DNA of 15,181 nucleotides, taken from positions 129,807-144,987 of the forward strand of contig DBTV01000050.1 in the NCBI GenBank assembly GCA_002307235.1. The letters are read 5' to 3'. Under the pieces are notes generated by a model that had not been told where the DNA came from, did no database searches, and saw nothing but the letters and a program-made list of their open reading frames with translations. Below are positions 7,570 to 14,094 of this stretch, piece after piece; positions within the stretch are counted from its first letter, which is position 1, and the number at the start of each line of letters is the position of its first letter. Source of the stretch: Acidobacteriaceae bacterium UBA1307. GTDB taxonomy: Bacteria; Acidobacteriota; Terriglobia; Terriglobales; Acidobacteriaceae. The translations under genes and the position numbers were made by a program.

Positions 7570-7807
7570 GGGGTTAGCGGCGTTAGCAGGTTAGCGAGTT
7601 AGCAGGGTTGGCGAATTGGCGGCGTTAGCAGGATTAGCAAGTTCGCTAACAACGCTCACTACGCTCTCGCCGCCAGCTCCGCTCACTCGCGAACTTGCTA
7701 ACCTGCTGCCTTGCTAACTTGCTAACTTGCTAACCTGCTGCCATGCTAACTTGCTAACCTGCTAACGCGGCTAACTTGCCAACCCGCTGCCTTGCTAACC
7801 CTGCCAT
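7570..7807. repeat. Inverted array of GCTAACYT octamers (array 2)
   Basis: The left part is built of RRGTTAGC units (AGGTTAGC, GAGTTAGC, GCGTTAGC); the right part of their reverse complements (GCTAACCT, GCTAACTT, with GCTGCCTT and GCTGCCAT variants) in near-perfect 8-bp register. The inner arms AGCAAGTTCGC (7636-7646) and GCGAACTTGCT (7689-7699) pair perfectly around a 42-bp centre, which itself holds degenerate GCTCACT units. It fills most of the 316-bp gap 7498-7813 between the nuclease-like gene and the flavoprotein gene, and ends about 6 bp before the former's stop codon. The remaining bases (7498-7569) show nothing recognisable. The unit is the same kind as in array 1 but less degenerate. 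Confidence 0.92.
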
Positions 7808-7813
7808 GCCCCT

Positions 7814-9403
7814 TCAACGCGGGTCGGTGCTGCGCTTGCGGAAGATGATCCTGAGCTCGCGCCGCCACTGCTCGCCGAGCGCGATCAGCTCCCAGGCCAC
7901 CTGCGGCGAAAAATATTTGAGTACCGGCTGGTTGGCCGGATGAATGCGCAGGGCGGGCGCGACGAGCAACAGACGCGGATCGCGCTCGGAGATTGCGCAG
8001 CCCGGAAAATAGCCGCTCCGCGCGAAGGCCGAAAGCGCCGTGGCCGCGCCGCCCACCGGCTGGCGATCCCGATTCAGCGCGCGCACGCGCATCCAATAGT
8101 CGAGCGCCTGCAACGGCAGATGGAGATCCTCATCGGCCTTGAGCTCAAGCACGGTGAGCCGACCCTCGCGATCGAGCGCGAGCAGATCGAGCAGGCCGCG
8201 ATCGCCCGAGCTGAGCGCGGGAACCTGCTCATAGACAGGCTCCTCACGCAGCCCGGGCAGCAGTTCGCCGAGCTTCTGCCGCAGTTCCGATTCCAGCCAA
8301 TGCTCGGGCTGCAAGCGGTAGAGCGCGTCATTGCGCGCGCCATCCGGGTGGCGGCTCACGAACAGTTGCGCCAGAAGATCGCGACAGCTCGCTTCGTTTT
8401 CGCGCGTCAGCAGCGTCTCGTTGGGGCCAGCGCCAAAGCTGACCTCGATGGCTTGCGTGAAGGAGGTATCGGCAACACCGTGACGAACGCGCGCAAAGGC
8501 AAGTCCGTGGGCCAGCAGCGCAACCTCGCTCGAGGAGCGGGGACGAAGCTCGACGCGGGCGCGCGCCGCATCCGGCACCAGCGCCAGCACTCGCTCAATG
8601 CCCTCGCGGCAGCGCTCAAGCGAGGCCTCATGCGAGAAGGCATGCATCAGCCGCGCTTCAAGATTGCCGCTGTCGCGCAGCTCGACCGGCTGCAACTCCT
8701 CGCCGCGTTCGTTGAGCGTGTAGAGTTCAAAACGCGCTGCGCCGTGATTGAGCCAGGCCATGCGCTCGGCGGTCACGCGCTCGGAGCCTTCAGGCACAAT
8801 CACCTTGAGCCCGCCAACGTGACGATGGCGCACGGCGTGCTCCCGGCTGTAGTCGAGCCAGAGCAGGCCGAGGGTCAGAATGCCATCGATGATCGCAGCC
8901 GACTCGGCGGAGCTGACGCCGATGACCGCGCTGGCGGCGGGGCCTTGCGCGATGCGGCCGCGCACGTAGGCCGGCCCGAAGCTGTGCTCCAGGTCCATCG
9001 CCGAACGAAAGCCCTCGAGCTTGGCGCCGACAAAGTTCCGTGCCAGCACGCGCTCAAGCAGGCGCAGATAGTTTTTGCGACCGGACTCGCGGGTGGTCGG
9101 CGTGCGCTTTTGGTGGTTGGGAACCAGTTCGAGTGTTTGCGGACGGGCGACACCCATCCGGCGCGTCGCCACGCGCAGGCACTGCGCGCGCTCCTCAAGG
9201 CCGACGACGGTGCGCAGCAGATTCTGCTCGTCGCTCCAGAACTGGAGAAGGCAGCGGCCGTGCGCCTCGCTGACGGCGTAACGCGCACGGCGCAGATCAA
9301 AAAGCACGCGGCCGTCTTCAAGAAGAGCGGCCTCGGGATGCTGCTGCAGATACGACGTCAGCGCCTCGGCCATGCGGCCCGCGTCCATCGCATCGGCGGC
9401 CAT
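7814..9403 (-). CDS. Large protein with C-terminal PD-(D/E)XK (RecB-like) nuclease domain; function unknown
   Basis: A 529-residue cytosolic protein I cannot assign to a named family. The C-terminal part carries a nuclease-type core: DLLALDREGRLTVLELKADE, with Asp406 and Glu420-x-Lys422, then LQALDYW, a QxxxY motif (Gln432, Tyr436) of the RecB branch. Conserved-looking acidic residues precede it (WLESELR, about 370-376). The N-terminal 90 residues (GRVLFDLRRARYAV, LLQFWSDEQN) and the middle (SSAESAAIIDGILTLGLLWLDY) look like structured domains without known motifs. I chose the ATG at 9403, one base after the yfiT stop (TAA-C-ATG), indicating translational coupling; the frame runs open to 9556 but would overlap yfiT. 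No strong Shine-Dalgarno is visible. DNA cleavage, repair or defence roles are possible, but none is shown. Array 2 follows its stop. Confidence 0.85.
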   Translation of the reverse strand: MAADAMDAGRMAEALTSYLQQHPEAALLEDGRVLFDLRRARYAVSEAHGRCLLQFWSDEQNLLRTVVGLEERAQCLRVATRRMGVARPQTLELVPNHQKRTPTTRESGRKNYLRLLERVLARNFVGAKLEGFRSAMDLEHSFGPAYVRGRIAQGPAASAVIGVSSAESAAIIDGILTLGLLWLDYSREHAVRHRHVGGLKVIVPEGSERVTAERMAWLNHGAARFELYTLNERGEELQPVELRDSGNLEARLMHAFSHEASLERCREGIERVLALVPDAARARVELRPRSSSEVALLAHGLAFARVRHGVADTSFTQAIEVSFGAGPNETLLTRENEASCRDLLAQLFVSRHPDGARNDALYRLQPEHWLESELRQKLGELLPGLREEPVYEQVPALSSGDRGLLDLLALDREGRLTVLELKADEDLHLPLQALDYWMRVRALNRDRQPVGGAATALSAFARSGYFPGCAISERDPRLLLVAPALRIHPANQPVLKYFSPQVAWELIALGEQWRRELRIIFRKRSTDPR

Positions 9404-9404
9404 G

Positions 9405-9941
9405 TTACCAGCCCATGCGGCCGCGCAACTGGGTAATGTGCGCGGTGTGGTGGCGCGCGTGCCAGTCGTAGAGCGCCAGAGCCTTGGCCAGCGGGATGCG
9501 GCCGTTTTCTGGATGGTTGTAGCCCCGGTGGAAGTCGTCGGTCGACATGCCCTCAAGCAGAGAGACCCAGCGCGCGTGCAGGCCTTCGATCATGACCAGA
9601 GAGGTCTCGATCGGCAGCGTCTTGCTGTCGACCAGCTCGGCCCATGCCTGTTCATTGAAAGGCGTGATGGTCGGCCAGTCTTCCGTCAGCGCCTGCTTGA
9701 AGCGAATAAATCCGTTCATGTGACTATCGGCCAGGTGGTGAATCACCTGACGCACCGTCCAGCCACCTTCGCGATAGGGCGTGTTCAACTGATCGTTACT
9801 CAGCCCATCAATGGCCACGCGCAGCCGGCGCGTCAACTGCAGAAGCGTGCGAATATTCGCCGCGCGAATGCCGGGCATGCTGCTGGCCGGCGCACTGAAC
9901 TTGCCTATCGGAAATCGAAGCTGTTCCAGATCCTCTTCCAT
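9405..9941 (-). CDS. yfiT: DinB/YfiT-family metal-dependent hydrolase (putative bacillithiol transferase family)
   Basis: At 178 residues it matches Bacillus subtilis YfiT in length and motifs: YPIGKF-like N-terminus (RFPIGKFS), TPYREGGWTVRQVIHHLADSHMN with the first metal-ligand His, and a C-terminal LYDWHARHHTAHITQLRGRMGW with the other two His ligands. The fold is the four-helix DinB bundle with a Zn2+ or Ni2+ site. YfiT proteins are grouped with bacillithiol S-transferases, which conjugate or detoxify electrophiles with the thiol bacillithiol; the substrate here is unknown. The start is ATG at 9941, preceded by a weak GGTTGGGG rather than a standard Shine-Dalgarno. A promoter-like -35/-10 pair lies just upstream. 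The nuclease-like gene begins one base after its stop, so the two form a transcription unit. Confidence 0.93.
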   Translation of the reverse strand: MEEDLEQLRFPIGKFSAPASSMPGIRAANIRTLLQLTRRLRVAIDGLSNDQLNTPYREGGWTVRQVIHHLADSHMNGFIRFKQALTEDWPTITPFNEQAWAELVDSKTLPIETSLVMIEGLHARWVSLLEGMSTDDFHRGYNHPENGRIPLAKALALYDWHARHHTAHITQLRGRMGW

Positions 9942-9964
9942 CGAGTAACCCCAACCATTCCGTT

Positions 9965-9993
9965 TTTATATCGGCCCCGAGCCCGTAGAACAA
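9965..9993 (-). promoter_or_regulatory. Sigma-70-type promoter for yfiT and the downstream gene
   Basis: On the minus strand, TTGTTC (9988-9993) and TATAAA (9965-9970) are separated by exactly 17 bp. The predicted start of transcription near 9958 would leave a leader of about 17 nt before the yfiT ATG. The -10 matches five of six consensus bases; the -35 is weak beyond TTG. Confidence 0.6.
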
Positions 9994-10037
9994 TAGGGGT
10001 TGGACGAGCGAGGTCAGTCAAAACACGTCACCGAAGG

Positions 10038-10160
10038 CTAGACGCGGTGGTGCCCATGGTGATGATGAACCGGCGCGGAATGACCGCGATGATGGTGAGC
10101 GGCGAATGCAGGGCTGGCAAAAACCAGCATCAACAGGGCGGCGGCAAAAAACTTTTTCAT
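10038..10160 (-). CDS. Small secreted histidine-rich peptide (40 residues)
   Basis: The 40-codon frame runs from ATG 10160 to TAG 10038. Residues 1-20 form a classic Sec signal peptide: MKK n-region, hydrophobic FFAAALLMLVFA core, and a P-A-F-A cleavage site. The predicted mature 20 residues contain ten histidines in clusters (HHHRGH, HHHHGHH) with no acidic residue and no Cys. Such a peptide would be expected to bind Ni2+, Cu2+, Zn2+ or Co2+ in the periplasm; that function is inference. No Shine-Dalgarno precedes the ATG, but a TACAGT (10168-10173) stands 7 bp upstream, compatible with a leaderless message. yfiT follows 96 bp downstream on the same strand with its own promoter. The coherent signal peptide and the His enrichment right after its cleavage site argue for a real gene despite the short length. 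Confidence 0.72.
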   Translation of the reverse strand: MKKFFAAALLMLVFASPAFAAHHHRGHSAPVHHHHGHHRV

Positions 10161-10286
10161 GCCGTTCACTGTAGCACGGAGTAAAACTTCCTTGCGTCCT
10201 TTCCTGGACACCCTGCATCAAAACAGGAACCTGCGCCGCCGCCCATGGCCTCTGGTTCCCGACCGGCAGCGTACACTGAATCCACG

Positions 10287-11735
10287 ATGAGTACTGACGC
10301 CCCTAGCCCCAACCACAAGCGCTATTTTTTTGAAAAGTTCGGCCTGACCGAGCGGCTGTTTGAACGCTGCCTGGGCGAGGCGCTTGCCGCCGGCGGCGAC
10401 TACGCCGATCTTTACTTTGAATCGGTGACGGCCACCGCGCTCGGCGTCGACGAACAGATCGTCAAATCCGCCAGCCAGGGCACCAGCGCCGGCTGCGGCA
10501 TTCGCGTACTTTCAGGCGAACGCACGGGTTATGCCTACACCGACGACCTGAGCCCGGAGCGGCTGCTGCATGCGGCGCGCACCGCCGCCCTGATCGCCTC
10601 AGGACCGGCCAGGCAACCGGTGGTCGGCTTCGTCGAGCCGAAGACGGCGAACCTTTATCCGGTGCCGCTCGGCGGCTACTCGCTGGACCTGGCCGCGCGG
10701 CTCGAGCTGATTCTGCGCGCCGACCGGGCCGCGCGCGCCTATGACAACCGCATTACCCAGGTGCGGGCCAGCTACAGCGAGGAGCTGCGCCGGGTGCTGA
10801 TCGTCGCCTCCGACGGCAGTTATGCCTCGGACACGCAGCCTCTGTGCCGGCTCAACGTCTTCGTCATCGCGCAGCACAACGAGCGGACCACCAAGGGATC
10901 GTCGGGCGCGGGCGGCCGCGCGGGCATCGAGCAGTTCATCGAAACCAAGAGCCCGGAAAAGCTGGCCACCGAGGCCGCGCGCGGAGCCGTGCTGCAACTC
11001 AACGCCGTCGCCGCGCCGGCCGGCGAAATGGAAGTGGTGCTCGGCCCCGGCTGGCCCGGCATTCTGCTGCATGAGGCCGTCGGCCACGGGCTTGAGGCGG
11101 ACTTCAATCGCAAAAAGCTCTCGGCCTTTGCCGGACTCATCGGCCAGCGCGTGGCCAGCGACAAGGTGACCGTGGTCGACAACGGCACCATCGCGGCGCG
11201 GCGCGGCTCACTCAACGTTGACGACGAGGGCACGCCGACGCGCGAAAATGTGCTGATCGAAAAAGGCATCCTGCGCGGCTACCTGACCGACAAGCTCTCG
11301 GCCAAGCTGATGGGCACCGCATCGACCGGCTCGGGGCGACGCGAAAACTATCAGTCGATCCCCATGCCGCGCATGACCAACACCTACATGCTGGCGGGCG
11401 AGGACGATCCGGGCGAGATTCTGCGCTCGGTCAAGCGCGGCCTTTACGCGGTGAACTTCGGCGGCGGGCAGGTGGACATCACCAACGGAAAATTCGTCTT
11501 TTCGGCCTCGGAGGCCTATCTGATCGAGGACGGCAAGATCACCGCGCCGGTGCGCGACGCGACGCTGATCGGCAACGGCCCGGAGGCGCTCAAATACGTC
11601 TCGATGGTGGGCAACGATCTGGCGCTCGATCAGGGCATTGGCACCTGCGGCAAAGACGGCCAGTCGGTACCGGTCGGCGTCGGCATGCCTACAATCAAGC
11701 TCGACAAGATGACCGTCGGCGGAACGGGAAAGTGA
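10287..11735 (+). CDS. tldD: Metalloprotease TldD
   Basis: TldD, usually with TldE/PmbA, forms a zinc protease known from antitoxin CcdA turnover, microcin B17 maturation and proteolysis of modified peptides; cytosolic. At 482 residues it is full length. The zinc/catalytic motif HEAVGH (His262, Glu263, His267) stands in ILLHEAVGHGLEAD, and the conserved IGTCGKDGQ with the third-ligand Cys454 lies near the C-terminus. GSGRRENYQSIPMPRMTN is also typical. I prefer the ATG at 10287 over the in-frame ATG at 10245, because the family N-terminus begins about there; neither has a Shine-Dalgarno. A -10-like TACACT (10272-10277) lies 9 bp before the ATG, suggesting a very short or absent leader. The partner tldE is not in the window. 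The stop is 4 bp before array 3. Confidence 0.95.
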   Translation: MSTDAPSPNHKRYFFEKFGLTERLFERCLGEALAAGGDYADLYFESVTATALGVDEQIVKSASQGTSAGCGIRVLSGERTGYAYTDDLSPERLLHAARTAALIASGPARQPVVGFVEPKTANLYPVPLGGYSLDLAARLELILRADRAARAYDNRITQVRASYSEELRRVLIVASDGSYASDTQPLCRLNVFVIAQHNERTTKGSSGAGGRAGIEQFIETKSPEKLATEAARGAVLQLNAVAAPAGEMEVVLGPGWPGILLHEAVGHGLEADFNRKKLSAFAGLIGQRVASDKVTVVDNGTIAARRGSLNVDDEGTPTRENVLIEKGILRGYLTDKLSAKLMGTASTGSGRRENYQSIPMPRMTNTYMLAGEDDPGEILRSVKRGLYAVNFGGGQVDITNGKFVFSASEAYLIEDGKITAPVRDATLIGNGPEALKYVSMVGNDLALDQGIGTCGKDGQSVPVGVGMPTIKLDKMTVGGTGK

Positions 11736-11739
11736 GAAA

Positions 11740-11816
11740 AGCAGGGACTAGGGACTAGTGACCAGTCCCTAGCCCCTAGCACCTAGTCCCTAGTCCCTAG
11801 TCCCTCGGTCCCTGCT
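11740..11816. repeat. Inverted array of GTCCCTA heptamers (array 3)
   Basis: The left part reads GGGACTA-GGGACTA; after a 7-bp turn the right part reads GTCCCTA, GCCCCTA, GCACCTA, GTCCCTA, GTCCCTA, GTCCCTC in 7-bp register. The arms CTAGGGACT (11748-11756) and AGTCCCTAG (11764-11772) pair perfectly around 7 bp, and the outer edges GCAGGGAC and GTCCCTGC also match, so alternative hairpins are possible. It fills the 95-bp gap between tldD and the histidine kinase gene, and touches the kinase gene's -10 element. There is no T-run, so it is not a standard terminator. Confidence 0.92.
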
Positions 11817-11818
11817 CT

Positions 11819-11824
11819 TATAAT
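11819..11824 (+). promoter_or_regulatory. Consensus -10 element for the kinase-regulator operon
   Basis: A perfect TATAAT ends 6 bp before the kinase ATG; with the usual 6-7 bp to the transcription start, the mRNA would begin at or within a base of the A of the ATG. No Shine-Dalgarno is present and no TTGACA-like -35 is found 16-18 bp upstream, where the heptamer array lies. A leaderless transcript is the simplest reading. Confidence 0.55.
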
Positions 11825-11830
11825 CTCCGC

Positions 11831-14092
11831 ATGGCCCTGTTTGGCAATCCACGGCGGCGCGCGATCGCTCTGTTCGGAGCCGGTGTCGCACTGCTGCTTG
11901 GTCTTCTGGGCGCGCTGCAGGCCTTCAACACCTCGAATATCCGTTTTCTGAATCCAGAGACCTCGGGCGAGACGCTGGCCTTCACCGGTCTGACGGTGCT
12001 GATCTTCATTCTGCTGATGGTGCTGTTGATGCTGCTGCTGCGCAACATCCTCAAGCTCATCGCCGAGCAGAGCAGCGGAGCGCTGGGCGCGCGGTTGCGC
12101 ACGCGCATGGTGCTGGGCGCGGCGCTGATCGCGCTGATTCCGGCCGTCTTCATGTTTCTGTTCAGCTTTCAGTTGATGAACCGCTCGCTCGACCGATGGT
12201 TTTCGCCGAATGCCTCGGAGATGCGCGAGAACTCGATCCGCGTGGTCACCGAGCTGGTGCAGTACGTGGCCAGCAACGCACGCAGCGAGGCTGAAGCGAT
12301 TGCCTCCTCGGGTGCGCTCGAGGGCGACCCTGCGCGGCTCAACAGCGTCTTCGCCGACCATCGCATCACGCTCGAAGGCGGCTTCATCGTCATCTTCGAC
12401 CAGAATCGCGCAGTCACGGCCAGCTATCAGGCCCCCGCGCCTACGACGCCGGCACGGCTGCGTTCGTGGCTCGAGGCCGGAGAGCATGCGCTGCCGATCA
12501 TTCTTAGTGGCCCTCTCCATCAGATTCTGTTGCCCGCCGCGCAACGCAGCGATGCGCCGGTGCTTGAGGTCAACGGGCAGGATTTCGCGCTGGGCATGTC
12601 GAGCGCCGCTGGCGGCAAGGTCGTCATTGCCGCTCTGCCCATGCCGCAGGGACTCAGCAAAACCACCGAGCGGATTCGCGACAGCGCCGCCGAATACTGG
12701 CAACTGTTCCGCGAGCGCAATCGCCTGCGCACCACCTTCTTTCTGCTGCTGCTGCTGATCACCGTCTTCATTTTTTTCTCGAGCGTCTGGCTGGCCGTCT
12801 TTTTGTCAAAGCAGATCACCCGGCCCGTCGAGGCGCTGGCCGACGCGATGGACGCCATCGGCGACGGCAAATACGAGCGCCGCATCGAGACGCTGGCCAC
12901 CGGCGAAATGGGCGATCTGGTGCGCTCGTTCAACCACATGGCCGCCGATCTTGAAACCAGCCGCAAGCTGGCCGAAAGCTCTTCTGCCAAGCTGACCGAG
13001 GCCAACCAGGCCATTGAAGAACGCCGTCGCGAACTGGAGACGATTCTCGACACGATTCCGAGCGGCGTCGTCACGCTGAACAGCATGGGCATTGTGCTGC
13101 TGGCCAACCACGCCTTCACGCTGCTGCTCGGCCAGGGCGACGCCAACCTGGCGGCGGGCAAACCCATTGAGGATTTCTTCCCCGCCGAGTGCGCCTCCGA
13201 TCTGGCGGGCGTGATTCGCCGCAGCCATCGCATGGGTTCGGCCTTCACCGAGCTTGAGTTCAATGCGCACGGCCGCACCATTCATCTGGCCATCACCAGC
13301 GCGCGGCTCAAGCTGTCCCCCCGGCAAACCGGCAGCGTGCTGGTGGTGGAAGACACGACCGAGCTGCTGCGCGCGCAACGCCAGTTGGCATGGAAGGAAG
13401 TGGCGCAGCGCGTCGCGCACGAGATTAAAAATCCTCTCACCCCGATCGCGCTTTCGGCCGAACGCATTCGCCGCCATCTGGACAAGCCGCAGAGTGAATC
13501 GCCGAAGATCATTCGCAAATGCAGCGAGGTGATTCTGGGCTGCGTTGAAACGCTGCGCACACTGGTCGACCAGTTCTCGGCGCTGGCCCAGTTTCCGGCG
13601 CCGCAGCCGCGCGAGTGCGATGTGAACGAGGTGATCGACCAGTCGCTGGCGCTGTTCAACGGGCGGCTCGACGACATCACCCTCGAGTGCATTCTCGAAC
13701 CGAATCTGCCGGCGGTGATGGCCGACCCCGACGCGCTGCGCCGCGCCCTGGCCAACCTGATCGACAACGCCGCCGAGGCCATGCAGGGCAGCCTGCTGCG
13801 CGTGCTCACCGTGCGCAGCAGCCTCGGCGAAGATGCAACGTCGGTCGAGGTCGCCGTGACCGATACCGGCCACGGACTCACCGAAGAGATTCGCGAGCGG
13901 CTCTTTCTTCCCTTTTATTCCACGAAAAATCGCGGCACCGGTCTTGGACTTTCGATTGCAGCCAAGATCGTGCAAGAGCACGGCGGCACCATTCGCGCCG
14001 AATCAAACACCCCCAAGGGCGCGCGCTTTCTGGTGCGTCTGCCGCTGATCGACGGCGGCGCGCACGACAGTTCCCCGACACACGAGGCCTAA
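11831..14092 (+). CDS. NtrY-like sensor histidine kinase
   Basis: A membrane sensor kinase of 753 residues. Order of parts: three transmembrane helices at about 11-32, 50-72 and 93-115; an extracytoplasmic or loop region to about 298; a fourth helix at 301-326; HAMP (about 327-380); a coiled linker; a PAS domain (about 400-515); HisKA with the H-box VAHEIKNPLTPIALSAERI (phosphoacceptor His530); and HATPase_c with N-box LIDNAAEAM (Asn646), G1 VTDTGHG, F-box LFLPFYSTK and G2 GTGLGLSI. The NPLTPIxLSAERIRR stretch and the N-terminal three-helix layout are typical of NtrY, which senses nitrogen, redox or envelope conditions in proteobacteria; the signal here is unknown. The regulator gene follows after two bases. 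The ATG at 11831 has no Shine-Dalgarno. Confidence 0.92.
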   Translation: MALFGNPRRRAIALFGAGVALLLGLLGALQAFNTSNIRFLNPETSGETLAFTGLTVLIFILLMVLLMLLLRNILKLIAEQSSGALGARLRTRMVLGAALIALIPAVFMFLFSFQLMNRSLDRWFSPNASEMRENSIRVVTELVQYVASNARSEAEAIASSGALEGDPARLNSVFADHRITLEGGFIVIFDQNRAVTASYQAPAPTTPARLRSWLEAGEHALPIILSGPLHQILLPAAQRSDAPVLEVNGQDFALGMSSAAGGKVVIAALPMPQGLSKTTERIRDSAAEYWQLFRERNRLRTTFFLLLLLITVFIFFSSVWLAVFLSKQITRPVEALADAMDAIGDGKYERRIETLATGEMGDLVRSFNHMAADLETSRKLAESSSAKLTEANQAIEERRRELETILDTIPSGVVTLNSMGIVLLANHAFTLLLGQGDANLAAGKPIEDFFPAECASDLAGVIRRSHRMGSAFTELEFNAHGRTIHLAITSARLKLSPRQTGSVLVVEDTTELLRAQRQLAWKEVAQRVAHEIKNPLTPIALSAERIRRHLDKPQSESPKIIRKCSEVILGCVETLRTLVDQFSALAQFPAPQPRECDVNEVIDQSLALFNGRLDDITLECILEPNLPAVMADPDALRRALANLIDNAAEAMQGSLLRVLTVRSSLGEDATSVEVAVTDTGHGLTEEIRERLFLPFYSTKNRGTGLGLSIAAKIVQEHGGTIRAESNTPKGARFLVRLPLIDGGAHDSSPTHEA

Positions 14093-14094
14093 GC

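Noticed and set aside
7570..7807. CRISPR array
   Set aside because: Units are 8 bp, contiguous and degenerate, with no 20-40 bp spacers and an orientation flip; no cas genes nearby.
7940..9436. Long plus-strand open frame antiparallel to the nuclease-like gene
   Set aside because: The minus-strand frame has coherent domains, nuclease motifs and a start abutting yfiT; the plus-strand translation is low-complexity Ala/Arg/Gln and has no recognisable domain.
9404..9556. N-terminal extension of the nuclease-like protein to 580 residues
   Set aside because: The extension overlaps the conserved C-terminal metal-binding end of yfiT in another frame, and its sequence looks non-coding; the ATG at 9403 is better.
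10018..10221. 67-residue minus-strand frame over the His-rich gene
   Set aside because: It is out of frame with the signal-peptide/His-rich peptide and shows no protein-like features.
11740..11816. Intrinsic terminator of tldD
   Set aside because: Stems can form, but no T-tract follows and the repeat register (7 bp, many units) better fits a repeat array. A termination role is not excluded.
12806..13981. Long minus-strand open frames opposite the histidine kinase gene
   Set aside because: They are antisense to conserved HAMP, PAS, HisKA and ATPase domains; no motifs of their own.
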